Positions 10,432 through 18,816 of a DNA stretch of 64,000 nt are shown here, piece after piece. Positions within the stretch are counted from its first letter, which is position 1; every line of letters starts with the position of its first letter. The position numbers and the translations under genes were made by a program. The notes under the pieces were generated by a model. It searched no databases. It saw only the letters and a list, made by a program, of their open reading frames with translations, and had not been told where the DNA came from. Source of the stretch: Oceanibaculum indicum P24. GTDB lineage: Bacteria > Pseudomonadota > Alphaproteobacteria > Oceanibaculales > Oceanibaculaceae. Location of the stretch: positions 1 to 64,000 of the forward strand of contig NZ_AMRL01000014.1 in NCBI RefSeq assembly GCF_000299935.1, written 5' to 3'.

Positions 10432-10815
10432 ATGCTGATGAGGAAGCTAAGCCTGCCGGTCGTTGCCGCCGCGCTCGCCACCGTCATTTTCGCCCCCCAG
10501 GTTCAGGCCGGGGATGCCGCGGCCGGGCAGAAGGTCTTCAACAAGTGCCGCGCCTGCCACGTGGCGGACAAGGAGACCAACCGGGTCGGCCCGCATCTGG
10601 TCGGCATCATCGGCCGCAAGACCGCCAGCGTCGATGGTTTCAAGTACTCCGATGGCATGAAGGCGGCCGGCGAGAAGGGCCTCGTCTGGACCGAGGAGAA
10701 TTTCACCAAGTACATGAAGGACCCGAAGGATTTCGTGCCGGGCAACCGCATGGCCTTCGTCGGTCTGAAGAGCGACAAGGAAATCGAAGACCTGATCGCC
10801 TTCCTGAAGAAGTAG
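10432..10815 (+). CDS. Class I c-type cytochrome (c2/c550-like)
   Basis: A small periplasmic electron carrier of 127 residues. The signal peptide spans residues 1-26 (ending VQA), and the haem attachment site is CRACH at 39-43. The sixth ligand is likely the Met in GNRMAFVGL, about 20 residues from the C-terminus. I chose ATG 10432 because GGGAGA lies 8 nt upstream and the signal peptide starts there. It probably shuttles electrons between the bc1 complex and an oxidase, but no partner is encoded nearby. Confidence 0.9.
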   Translation: MLMRKLSLPVVAAALATVIFAPQVQAGDAAAGQKVFNKCRACHVADKETNRVGPHLVGIIGRKTASVDGFKYSDGMKAAGEKGLVWTEENFTKYMKDPKDFVPGNRMAFVGLKSDKEIEDLIAFLKK

Positions 10816-10844
10816 TCTGCACGACAGCACGTTAATGCGCGTTT

Positions 10845-11020
10845 CCCTCGCCCCGGAAGGGGAGAAGGATGCGAACGCTTACGAACGTAAGTGAGTTAGC
10901 GGAAGCCGGGTGAGGGGAGATTTGGTGCCACCCTTGTGCATGTCCCCCTCACCCAGCTTCGCCTAGCCTCGGCTTCGCCTAGCCAAGGCTGCGCAACCCT
11001 CTCCCCCAAGGGGGCGAGGG
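10845..11020. repeat. Dispersed inverted repeat, family B, copy 1
   Basis: A 176-bp element fills the gap between the cytochrome c gene and livF. Two inverted arms begin and end with CCCTCGCCCC / GGGGCGAGGG. Each arm runs through an AGCGGAAGCCGGGTGAGGGG-like segment (CCCCTCACCCAGCTTCGCC in the inverted arm) to a central spacer of about 25 bp. Other copies are at 14404-14565 and 24765-24938. Confidence 0.85.
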
Positions 11021-11049
11021 AATCACCAGAAAGCAATTATAGAAATCCC

Positions 11050-11754
11050 TCACACCGACAGATAGGCTTGGCGGGCGTCCTCGTCCGCCATCAGCTCGTC
11101 CATGGTGCCGGAAAAGCGGATGCCGCCCTTCTCGATGATGGTCGCGCGGTCGGCGACCAGCTTCGCGAAATGCAGATTCTGCTCCGACAGGATGAGCGTC
11201 AGCCCTTCCGCCTTCAGCGCCTTCAGCGTGACGGCCATCTGCTCCACGATCTTCGGCGCCAGCCCCTCGGACGGTTCGTCCAGCAGCACCAAAGAGGGGT
11301 TGCCCATCAGCGTGCGTGCGATGGTCAGCATCTGCTGTTCGCCGCCGCTCATCTGCCCGCCCGGCCGGCGCCGCATCTCCGCCAGGTTGGGGAACAGCGC
11401 ATAGAGCTTCTCCGGAGTCCATTCCGGCACGCCAGGCCGGGCCGGCTGGCGCCCGACCTCCAGATTCTCCTCGACCGTCAGCTCGGTGAATACACGGCGT
11501 TCCTCCGGCACGTAGCCGAGGCCCAGCCGGACGATCTCGTGCGGCGGCCGTCCCGCCACTTCCGTTCCCTCGAAACTGATGCTGCCCGATGTCGGCGGCA
11601 CCAGCCCGACGATGGATTTCATGGTGGTGGACTTGCCGGCCCCGTTGCGGCCCAGCAGCGCCAGCACCTCGCCACGCGACACTGACAGCGCCACATCGGC
11701 CAGGATATGGGCGCGGCCATAATGCGCATTCAGCCCTTCGACGGTCAGCATCAC
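11050..11754 (-). CDS. livF: Branched-chain amino acid-type ABC transporter ATP-binding protein LivF
   Basis: A 234-residue ATPase of a hydrophobic-amino-acid (HAAT) importer. Walker A is GRNGAGKST at about residues 35-43, the signature is MSGGEQQML, and Walker B is LVLLDEPSEGLAP. The SEGLAP form and short length identify LivF rather than LivG. The start overlaps the livG stop by 4 bp. It is the last gene of the transporter operon. Confidence 0.93.
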   Translation of the reverse strand: MMLTVEGLNAHYGRAHILADVALSVSRGEVLALLGRNGAGKSTTMKSIVGLVPPTSGSISFEGTEVAGRPPHEIVRLGLGYVPEERRVFTELTVEENLEVGRQPARPGVPEWTPEKLYALFPNLAEMRRRPGGQMSGGEQQMLTIARTLMGNPSLVLLDEPSEGLAPKIVEQMAVTLKALKAEGLTLILSEQNLHFAKLVADRATIIEKGGIRFSGTMDELMADEDARQAYLSV

Positions 11755-12518
11755 GAAGCCTCCCCCGCGAACATGGCGCCACTGCCGAGATAGGTTTCCT
11801 GCACCAGCGGATTGTCGCGCACCGCCGCCGGCGTGCCCTCGGCCAGCAGCCGGCCCCGGTTCAGCACCAGCACCCGGTCGGCATGGCCGAACACCACATC
11901 CATGTCATGCTCGGTGAACAGCACGGAGATGCCGCGCTGCTTCACGATACTGGCGGTCAGCTCCATCAGCCCGACGCGCTCGCGCGGGGCCATGCCGGCG
12001 GTCGGCTCGTCCATCAGCAGCAGCTTCGGCGCATTCGCCAGCGCCACCGCCAGCTCGACGCGCTTCAGGTCGCCATAGGCCAGCACGCCGCAGGCGCGCT
12101 CCGCCTGCTCCGCCATGCCGACGAGGGCGAGCAGCTCCATCGCCTCCTCCCGGTACTGGCGACCGGCATCGGCGAACAGCGACAGCAGGCGGTTATGGTG
12201 CGACAGCAGCGCCATCTGCACATTCTCGCGCACGCTCATCGAGCCGAAGGTGGCGGTGATCTGGAAGGTGCGCCCAACGCCCAGCCGCCAGATGCGGCGC
12301 GGCGCCATGCCGGCAATGTCACGGCCCAGCAGCCGGATGGTGCCGGCATTGGGCTTCAGCTGGCCCATCAGCATGTTGAAGCAGGTGGTCTTGCCGGCGC
12401 CGTTCGGGCCGATCAGCGCCAGCAGCTCCCCGGCATCCAGCGTGAAGGACACATCGCTGACGGCGTGGATACCGCCGAAGGATTTGGCGAGGCCCGCAAC
12501 CTCAAGCACCCGGCTCAT
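11751..12518 (-). CDS. livG: Branched-chain amino acid-type ABC transporter ATP-binding protein LivG
   Basis: A 255-residue ATPase, partner of LivF in a HAAT importer. Walker A is GPNGAGKTT at about residue 37. The LivG-type extended loop follows, then GVLAYGDLKRVELA in place of the canonical LSGGQ signature, as is common in LivG proteins, then LLLMDEPTAGM and the switch His in LFTEHDMDVVF. It overlaps its neighbours by 4 bp on both sides. Confidence 0.92.
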   Translation of the reverse strand: MSRVLEVAGLAKSFGGIHAVSDVSFTLDAGELLALIGPNGAGKTTCFNMLMGQLKPNAGTIRLLGRDIAGMAPRRIWRLGVGRTFQITATFGSMSVRENVQMALLSHHNRLLSLFADAGRQYREEAMELLALVGMAEQAERACGVLAYGDLKRVELAVALANAPKLLLMDEPTAGMAPRERVGLMELTASIVKQRGISVLFTEHDMDVVFGHADRVLVLNRGRLLAEGTPAAVRDNPLVQETYLGSGAMFAGEAS

Positions 12519-14386
12519 GCCGCATCCTCCCGGTCCATGAAGCGATGGCGCACGAAGCCGGCGATGCCCTGCGGGAAGGCCACCACAAGCCCGACTATGA
12601 CGAGGCCCAGCAGGATGCGCCAGTAATTGGTCAAGCTCACCAGCTCGGTCTTGATGGCGGTGAAGCTGACCGCGCCGACAATCGGCCCGGCCAGCGTCTG
12701 CACGCCGCCCAGCAGCACCATGACCAGCGCATCGACCGACAGCGGGATCGCCATTAGGTCGGGCGAGACGCTGCCCTTCAGGAAGGCGAAAAGCCCGCCG
12801 GCGATGCCGGCGAACAGCCCGGCCAGGGTGAAGCCGAACCAGCGCATGCGGCGCACATCGATGCCGATGGCATCCGCACGCAGCGGCGAATCACGGCCGG
12901 CCCGCAGCGCATAGCCGAAGGGCGAGAAGGCGGTGCGCCTGAGCGCCAGCAGCGCCAGCACCACGACGATGGCGGCAAAGCCGTAGAAGGCCGCCGCCGA
13001 GGACGCCCAGGAGGACGGCCAGATGCCCAGCATGCCATTGTCGCCGCCGGTGACATCGAGCCACTGGAAGGCGACCGCCCAGGCGATCTGCGCGAAGGCC
13101 AGCGTCAGCATGGCGAGATAGACGCCCGACAGCCGCACGCAGAACCAGCCGAACAGCAGCGCCCCCAGCGCGCCTCCGACCGGCGCCATGAACAGGGCGG
13201 CCTCCATCGGCCAGGCGAAATGCTTCACCATCAGTGCCGCCCCATAGGCGCCGAGGCCGAAATAGGCGGCATGGCCGAAGGAGATGACGCCGCCGATCCC
13301 CATCAGGAAATGCAAGGACGCGGCGAACAGCGCGAAGATCAGGATTTCCGTGGCGATGGTCAGCGCGTAATTGCCCGCCATGCCGGGCAGCGCCACCAGC
13401 AGGGCCAGGACCGCGAGGCCAAACCATTTCAGCGAGGCGGGGGCGGGCAGCAGCGGCGGTTCCACCGCGCCATGCGCGGCATGCAGTGTTTCCCGCCGGC
13501 CCAGCAGCCCCCAGGGCCGCACCACCAGCACCACCGCCATGACGGCGAAGATCAGCACCAGCTCGACCTGCCAGAACTGGATGCCCAGCACGCTCATATC
13601 CGCATTGGCGACGGCGAAGACGCGGATCAGCGCGATCAGCAGCGCCGCCAGATAGGCGCCGAGGATCGAGCCCATGCCGCCGACCACCGTGACGACGAAC
13701 ACTTCGGCGATGATGCCCAGATCCATGGTCAGGCTGGCATTGCCCTTGGGCAGCTGGATCGCCCCGCCCAGCCCGGCCAGTGCGGTACCCAGGAAGAACA
13801 CGCCGGTCAGCAGCCATTTCTGGTTCACGCCCAGCGCCGCCACCATCTGCCGGTCCTGCGTCGCGGCCCGCACCAGAATGCCGAAGCGGGTGCGGTGGAA
13901 CAGCAGCCACAGCCCGGCCAGTACCAGCGGCGCGAAGGCGATGAGGAAGAGATCATATTCCGGCAGGCGCTGCACGCCGAACGGCACGGCGCCGGTCAGC
14001 CCCGGTGCACGCGGGCCCAGCAGGTCTTCCGCGCCCCAGATATAGAGCGCGATATCCTGCACGATCAGCACCACACCGAAGGTGGCGAGCAGCTGGAACA
14101 GCTCCGGCGCGTGGTAGATGCGGCGCAGGATGGTCATTTCCATCGCCACGCCGATCAGCCCGACGGCGATGGCAGCCAGCAGCACCCCGCTCCAGAAGGC
14201 GAGCACGCCGCCGCCCATCCCCTCGATCAGCGTCCAGGCGATATAGGCGCCCAGCATGTAGAAGCTGCCATGGGCGAAATTCACGATCCGGGTAACGCCA
14301 AAGATGATGGTCAGCCCGCAGGCGACCAGAAACAGGGCAGAGGCGCTGGCAAGCCCGGTCAGCAACTGGGCGATGAACAGTTCCAA
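12515..14386 (-). CDS. Fused LivH-LivM permease of a HAAT-type ABC importer
   Basis: A 623-residue protein in which both permease subunits of a branched-chain-amino-acid-type importer form one chain. Residues 1 to about 290 are LivH-like (FGVTRIVNFAHGSFYMLGAY). Residues from about 320 are LivM-like (SFGHAAYFGLGAYGAAL). Each half carries about eight hydrophobic segments and an EAA-type cytoplasmic loop. In most such transporters these are two genes. It overlaps livG by 4 bp and is separated from the binding-protein gene upstream by a family B repeat. The substrate is unknown; proximity suggests the substrate of the catabolic operon. Confidence 0.9.
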   Translation of the reverse strand: MELFIAQLLTGLASASALFLVACGLTIIFGVTRIVNFAHGSFYMLGAYIAWTLIEGMGGGVLAFWSGVLLAAIAVGLIGVAMEMTILRRIYHAPELFQLLATFGVVLIVQDIALYIWGAEDLLGPRAPGLTGAVPFGVQRLPEYDLFLIAFAPLVLAGLWLLFHRTRFGILVRAATQDRQMVAALGVNQKWLLTGVFFLGTALAGLGGAIQLPKGNASLTMDLGIIAEVFVVTVVGGMGSILGAYLAALLIALIRVFAVANADMSVLGIQFWQVELVLIFAVMAVVLVVRPWGLLGRRETLHAAHGAVEPPLLPAPASLKWFGLAVLALLVALPGMAGNYALTIATEILIFALFAASLHFLMGIGGVISFGHAAYFGLGAYGAALMVKHFAWPMEAALFMAPVGGALGALLFGWFCVRLSGVYLAMLTLAFAQIAWAVAFQWLDVTGGDNGMLGIWPSSWASSAAAFYGFAAIVVVLALLALRRTAFSPFGYALRAGRDSPLRADAIGIDVRRMRWFGFTLAGLFAGIAGGLFAFLKGSVSPDLMAIPLSVDALVMVLLGGVQTLAGPIVGAVSFTAIKTELVSLTNYWRILLGLVIVGLVVAFPQGIAGFVRHRFMDREDAA

Positions 14387-14403
14387 GGGCGGGGTTCCCT
14401 ACT

Positions 14404-14565
14404 TCTCCCCTCTCCCCCAAGACTTACGCCCAGGGCGGGAGAGGGTTGACGAGGCTTGGCGAGGAACGAGGCTAGCCGAGGCTGGGTGAGGGGTAACCTT
14501 ATCGACACAAGCCCCCTCACCCGGTTCGCTATCGCTCACCACCCTCTCCCGCGAGGGGAGAGGGT
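14404..14565. repeat. Dispersed inverted repeat, family B, copy 2
   Basis: Inverted arms CTCTCCCCC...GGCTGGGTGAGGGG and CCCCTCACCCGGTTCGC...GGGGAGAGGG with a short spacer. The element lies between the substrate-binding-protein gene and the fused permease gene, where it could stabilise or attenuate the operon transcript. It fills most of the 229-bp gap; I see no gene. Confidence 0.8.
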
Positions 14566-14615
14566 GAGCAGGGCGGTTAGCCATCCCAGCGAGGGAAAAG
14601 GCCTACGATAAAAGC

Positions 14616-15830
14616 TTACTCCTTCGCGCGGAGCTTCTTCACCACCTCGTCGGGCGGCAGATAGTCCTCGCCCTTGCCGAAGCGCCAGTCGACCATGCGC
14701 GGCATGCCGTCCTTCACGGTCAGCGTGCCGACATAGGCGCCCATGGTGCTCTGGTTGTCGATGGCGCGGTAGGTGATCGGCCCCAGCGGCGTGCCGAGCT
14801 TCAGGTCGGCGAAGGCATCCACGACCTTCTCCGTCTCGGTCGTGCCGGCCTTCTCCATCGCCGCCTTCACCGAATACAGCGCGGCATAGCCGACCACCGA
14901 GCCGAGGCGCGGATAGTCGTTGAACTTCTTCTGGAAGGCCTCGCGGAACTTCACATGCTCCGGCGTCTCGATGGCGTACCAGGGATAGCCGGTGACCAGC
15001 CAGCCCTCCGGTGCCTCATCCTTCAGCGGGTCGATCCAGTCCGGCTCGCCGCCCAGCATGCTGGCCACGGTGCGCTTCTCCCACAGGCCGCGCACCTTGC
15101 CTTCGCGCACGAACTTCAGCAGGTCGCCGCCGAAGGTGACGTTGAAGATGGCGTCCGGATTGGCCGCCGCCAGCGCCTGCACGGCGGCACCGGCATCGAT
15201 CTTGCCCAGCGCCGGCCACTGCTCGGCGACGAACTCCACATCCGGCTTCTTCGCCTTCAAGAGCTCCTTGAAGGCGGCGACGGCGGACTGGCCATATTCA
15301 TAGTTCGGCGCGATGGTCGCCCAACGCTTGGCCGGCAGCTTCGCCGCCTCCTCCGCCAGCAGGGCCGCCTGCACATAGGTGCCGGGGCGCAGCCGGAAGG
15401 TGTAGCGGTTGCCCTTCTGCCAGGCGATCGAGTCGGACAGCGGCTCGGCGGCGATGAAGATCACCTTCTTCTGCTTGGCGAAGTCGGACACGGCAAGGCC
15501 GACATGCGACAGCAGCGTGCCGAACAGCAGGGTCGCGCCCTCGCGGCTGACCAGCTCGTTCGCCACGGTCACCGCGTCGGCCGGCTTGGCGCCATCATCG
15601 CGGCTGACCACCGTAACCTGTTTGCCGAGAATGCCACCGGACGCGTTGATCTCCTCCAGCGCCAGCTCCCAGCCCTGCTTGTAGGGGATCGTGAAGGAAG
15701 CGAAGCCGGTATAGGAATTCATATCGCCCAGCACGATCTTGTCGGCGGCGACAGCCGACCCGTTAGCCGCCAGTGCGGCGGTCATGCCGGCGGCGAGTGC
15801 CAGGCCGGAAAAGCGTCTGCGTGTCATCAT
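14616..15830 (-). CDS. ABC transporter substrate-binding protein (HAAT type, Tat signal)
   Basis: Periplasmic binding protein of the Leu/Ile/Val-binding (peripla_BP_6) family, 404 residues. The N-terminus MMTRRRFSGLALAAG is a twin-arginine-type signal peptide, cleaved near residue 29 (SAVAA). The mature protein begins KIVLGDMNSYTGFAS and has the two-lobed type I fold. An in-frame start at 15866 would add 12 residues ahead of the Tat motif, so I prefer 15830 (15827 is equally possible). It lies 48 bp downstream of the DUF1185 gene and so probably belongs to the catabolic operon. It is the likely receptor for the LivFG and LivHM proteins. Confidence 0.88.
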   Translation of the reverse strand: MMTRRRFSGLALAAGMTAALAANGSAVAADKIVLGDMNSYTGFASFTIPYKQGWELALEEINASGGILGKQVTVVSRDDGAKPADAVTVANELVSREGATLLFGTLLSHVGLAVSDFAKQKKVIFIAAEPLSDSIAWQKGNRYTFRLRPGTYVQAALLAEEAAKLPAKRWATIAPNYEYGQSAVAAFKELLKAKKPDVEFVAEQWPALGKIDAGAAVQALAAANPDAIFNVTFGGDLLKFVREGKVRGLWEKRTVASMLGGEPDWIDPLKDEAPEGWLVTGYPWYAIETPEHVKFREAFQKKFNDYPRLGSVVGYAALYSVKAAMEKAGTTETEKVVDAFADLKLGTPLGPITYRAIDNQSTMGAYVGTLTVKDGMPRMVDWRFGKGEDYLPPDEVVKKLRAKE

Positions 15831-15878
15831 CGTCGGTCCCCCAAACAAAGTGGATTGCTCTAACAACCTGGCCCGTTC

Positions 15879-16466
15879 TTAACGCAGGCCATCCTCTCCC
15901 TTGATCTCGCTGACCTGCAGGCCGCCGACACGGGCATGGATGCGCCCGCCGGTGGTCATGACCAGGCAATAGACGATCTCGTCGGCGCGCGGCGCGTCGT
16001 GAATGCCGACCTCCATCGCGTCGAAATGGCTGCGCACATAGGCAGCGTCCTTGTGGCCCAGCGCGACATCGAGGCGCGCGCCCGCCGACCCTACCTTGGT
16101 GGCGGACGGCACGATGGCCTTGGCGCTGCCCAGCAGCTCGCGCATCGCATAGCCGCCCGGCACATGCCAGCAGGCACCATGCTCCAGCTCGCCCGCCGTG
16201 CCGATGATCGAGCCCTTGCCGTAGCTCTCGATCTTCGCAACGTCGCCGCCCAGTGCTGCGATCAGCCGTTGCGACATCTCCAGCCCCAGCGGCTTCAGCG
16301 CCTCCATCAGCGGCGTGATGTCTGCGACATAGCGCCCGGCATAGGGATTCTTCAGCACCGCCAGACAGGCGGCGCGCAGGATCGGTCGTTCCGGCGCGGG
16401 GCCGCCCTCGTGGCGGATTTCCTCCACGGTCAGGACCATCTTGCGGATCTGGACCAGCTCGCTCAT
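15879..16466 (-). CDS. DUF1185 'amino acid synthesis family' protein
   Basis: A 195-residue protein of the DUF1185 family; the 'amino acid synthesis' label has no biochemical basis that I know of. A conserved central segment with GKGSIIGTAGELEHGA and HVPGGYAMRE supplies candidate active-site residues. The ATG at 16466 overlaps the UPF0280 stop codon (ATGA); a start 48 bp further up would fall inside that gene. It is the last of five translationally coupled genes, so it probably acts on an intermediate of the same pathway. Function unknown. Confidence 0.82.
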   Translation of the reverse strand: MSELVQIRKMVLTVEEIRHEGGPAPERPILRAACLAVLKNPYAGRYVADITPLMEALKPLGLEMSQRLIAALGGDVAKIESYGKGSIIGTAGELEHGACWHVPGGYAMRELLGSAKAIVPSATKVGSAGARLDVALGHKDAAYVRSHFDAMEVGIHDAPRADEIVYCLVMTTGGRIHARVGGLQVSEIKGEDGLR

Positions 16467-17332
16467 CTCGTCTCCGTCAGTTCGGGCAGTTCGGGGCTGA
16501 GGGCGGTGCCGCACAGGGCAAAACGTCCGCGCAATGACAGCACCGCCGCATGGATGTGTCCAGCCTCGCGCATCGCATGGGCCCGTTGCAGCCCGACGGC
16601 AAGCGCCTGGCCGATCTCGTCATCGCCCAGCGGCCCGACCTCCAGCGTCACCGGCAGGTCGCCGAGATCGCTGTCGGGGTCGAGGCTGCTGGCCGGCGCG
16701 CGGCGGATTTCGGGGTGGCCCGGCAGATCGACGGCATTGGCGATCAGCGTCGCCGCCGCATCCGCCGCCGCCGCATCGCGCGCGAGCACGGTCACCGCAT
16801 CGGCGATCCCCAGCGACAGCGACCGCCCGCCAGAACCGCTGGTGGCGATGCCGCGCACCGGCGTCTCGAAGGGGATTTCCGCCAGCCCATCCATCGCGCC
16901 CTGGGTGAGGTCGGGCACCAGTCCGGCGCGGAAGCTCTCACCCGGTGTCAGGTGGAAGGCGATATCGCCGCCATCATTCACATAGGCCTTTGTCAGTCGA
17001 CGGTCGCGCAGCATTGCGGCCAGCACATGATCCGCCACCGATCCCGCCACCGCCGCCATCGGCGTCACATAGAGGCCGCGGAACGGCCAGACCGCCGCCA
17101 GCATCCGCCGCGCCACCGGGCCGTGCAGCGCGGGCGGCGCCTCGCCCAGCGGGCGGCGCAGCAGGTGCAGTTCCAGCGTCAGCCTCTCCAGCAGCCCGTC
17201 GAAACCCTGCACCGCCTGCCAATAGGCGCGGCGCACCTCCGCCAGCGGACCGAACGCCTCGATCACCAGATCGATGGGGCCATGCTGCAGATGCAGCCGG
17301 CCATCGGGCAGGAAGGCGCGCTGCACGCTCAT
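16463..17332 (-). CDS. UPF0280 family protein (ApbE-like fold)
   Basis: A 289-residue UPF0280 protein, a distant relative of the FMN transferase ApbE. Visible family features are AYVNDGGDIAFHL, a Mg/flavin-nucleotide-binding-like segment, and RGIATSGSGGRSLSLGIADAVTVLA, which resembles the ApbE core with its conserved Asp. It overlaps the preceding hydroxynicotinate-reductase-like gene by ATGA. The characterised Eubacterium barkeri 6-hydroxynicotinate reductase carries covalently bound flavin, so I infer that this protein could install flavin on its neighbour. This is untested. Confidence 0.82.
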   Translation of the reverse strand: MSVQRAFLPDGRLHLQHGPIDLVIEAFGPLAEVRRAYWQAVQGFDGLLERLTLELHLLRRPLGEAPPALHGPVARRMLAAVWPFRGLYVTPMAAVAGSVADHVLAAMLRDRRLTKAYVNDGGDIAFHLTPGESFRAGLVPDLTQGAMDGLAEIPFETPVRGIATSGSGGRSLSLGIADAVTVLARDAAAADAAATLIANAVDLPGHPEIRRAPASSLDPDSDLGDLPVTLEVGPLGDDEIGQALAVGLQRAHAMREAGHIHAAVLSLRGRFALCGTALSPELPELTETR

Positions 17333-18816
17333 GTAAGCCTGTCCTGAGGGTCGAGAGGCCAGGGATTATCCGATGGCTGCGGCCATGACTGGCGGCGCGC
17401 CACCGCCTCCAGCACCGCTTCCAGCGGCTTCACTTCGCCGCTATGGCCGCCCAGCGCCTCGTAATCGGGCAGCGGCAGGGTGAATTCGATGGGCGCCACC
17501 AGCGCTGGGGTCGGCACATAGCCGAAGGAATTCTCCGGCATGCGGGTGACATCGACCATCAGGGTGATGCCGCCGCCCGGCCAGACATAGACCGGCGCGC
17601 CGCCACAGGTGACACGGGTGACCAGTTCCCGGACGGAGCGCGTGAGGCGTACCGGATTCTCGGTAACACCGGCGCGCAGGCTGCCGCCCGCGCCTGCCAT
17701 GAACAGCACGGAGGTCATGGCCGGCTCGCAATTCTCCTCGATGCGCCCGACCACCGGGTTCAGCCCCGGCGGCAGCGGCTGCGCCACCGGCACGAGGTTC
17801 TCGTCCAGCACGAAATAGGCATGGTCCTCACCGGTGGTGGAGACCATCAGCAGGCGCAGGCCGGGCCAGGCGGTCTTGGGATCGATCCTGTCGATGATCG
17901 ACAGCGGATCGGTGACATCCGTGCCGCCCCAGCCGCTGCCCGGATTGGCGACCTGGAAATAGCGGCCCGGCGTGGAGCGCCGCCCGCGCACCCGGATGCC
18001 CGCCGCCCGCACGTCCAGATACTTGCCGGCCTGATGTTCGGTGAAGACGCCGGTGATGTGGTCGTCCACCACGATCACCTCGTCGGCATGCTCATGCCAT
18101 TGCTTGGCGAAGATGCCGATGGTGGCCGACCCGCAGCCGACCCGCATGCGCTGTTCCTGCTTGCCATCGACGATGGGCGGCTTGCCGGCCTGGACGATCA
18201 GCGCGGAGCCGCCATCGACGGTCAGTTCCACCGCCTGCTTGTTGCACAGCGCCAGCAGCGCCGCGCAGGTGGCGTTGCCTTCCTTCTTCGACCCGCCGGT
18301 CAGGTGATGCACGCCGCCCAGGGAGAGCATCTGCGAGCCATATTCGGCGGTCGTCACATGGCCCACCGCCTCGCCCTCATGGCGCACGGCGGCCTGTTCC
18401 GGCCCCAGATAGCGGTCGGTATCGATCTTCAGCTTCACGCCGCAATAGCTGAAGATGCCCTCGGTCACCACGGTCACCGTATCGACGCCGCGATGCTGCG
18501 TGGAGACGATGAAGGGGGCCGGCTTGTAGTCAGGATAGGTGGTGCCGGAGCCGATGCCGGTCAGGAAGGTCGGCGCGCCGGCCACCAGCGATCCGTCCCA
18601 ATGCTCCTTCAGGAAAGGCACGACGGCACCCTTCTCCGCCGCCACCTGCTGGGTCACCACCAGCGGGTCGAGCCGCACCAGCTCGCCATCGACATTGCCA
18701 TAGCGGTCGCACGCCCCGCTGCGCCCCTTGCGGATGCGGCAGATCACCGGGCAGGCGTCGCAACGGACGATTTCGCCCTCATCCTGTTCCGCTGTCTTCG
18801 GCGTGGCGTCGTTCAT
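17329..18816 (-). CDS. 6-hydroxynicotinate reductase-like iron-sulfur protein
   Basis: A 495-residue protein resembling the 6-hydroxynicotinate reductase of nicotinate fermentation, which reduces the pyridone ring. The N-terminus has four cysteines, Cys19, Cys22, Cys26 and Cys36 (CDACPVICRIRKGRSGAC), suitable for an Fe-S cluster. Further conserved cysteines lie in VTEGIFSYCGVK, NATCAALLALC, VGCGSAT and VTCGGAP. Glycine-rich stretches (GPGS-like GCGSATIGIF, WPGGGITLMVD) suggest flavin binding; the GSAT stretch is the nearest thing to an ApbE flavinylation motif, but it is not canonical. It overlaps both flanking genes by ATGA. True substrate unknown. Confidence 0.72.
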   Translation of the reverse strand: MNDATPKTAEQDEGEIVRCDACPVICRIRKGRSGACDRYGNVDGELVRLDPLVVTQQVAAEKGAVVPFLKEHWDGSLVAGAPTFLTGIGSGTTYPDYKPAPFIVSTQHRGVDTVTVVTEGIFSYCGVKLKIDTDRYLGPEQAAVRHEGEAVGHVTTAEYGSQMLSLGGVHHLTGGSKKEGNATCAALLALCNKQAVELTVDGGSALIVQAGKPPIVDGKQEQRMRVGCGSATIGIFAKQWHEHADEVIVVDDHITGVFTEHQAGKYLDVRAAGIRVRGRRSTPGRYFQVANPGSGWGGTDVTDPLSIIDRIDPKTAWPGLRLLMVSTTGEDHAYFVLDENLVPVAQPLPPGLNPVVGRIEENCEPAMTSVLFMAGAGGSLRAGVTENPVRLTRSVRELVTRVTCGGAPVYVWPGGGITLMVDVTRMPENSFGYVPTPALVAPIEFTLPLPDYEALGGHSGEVKPLEAVLEAVARRQSWPQPSDNPWPLDPQDRLT

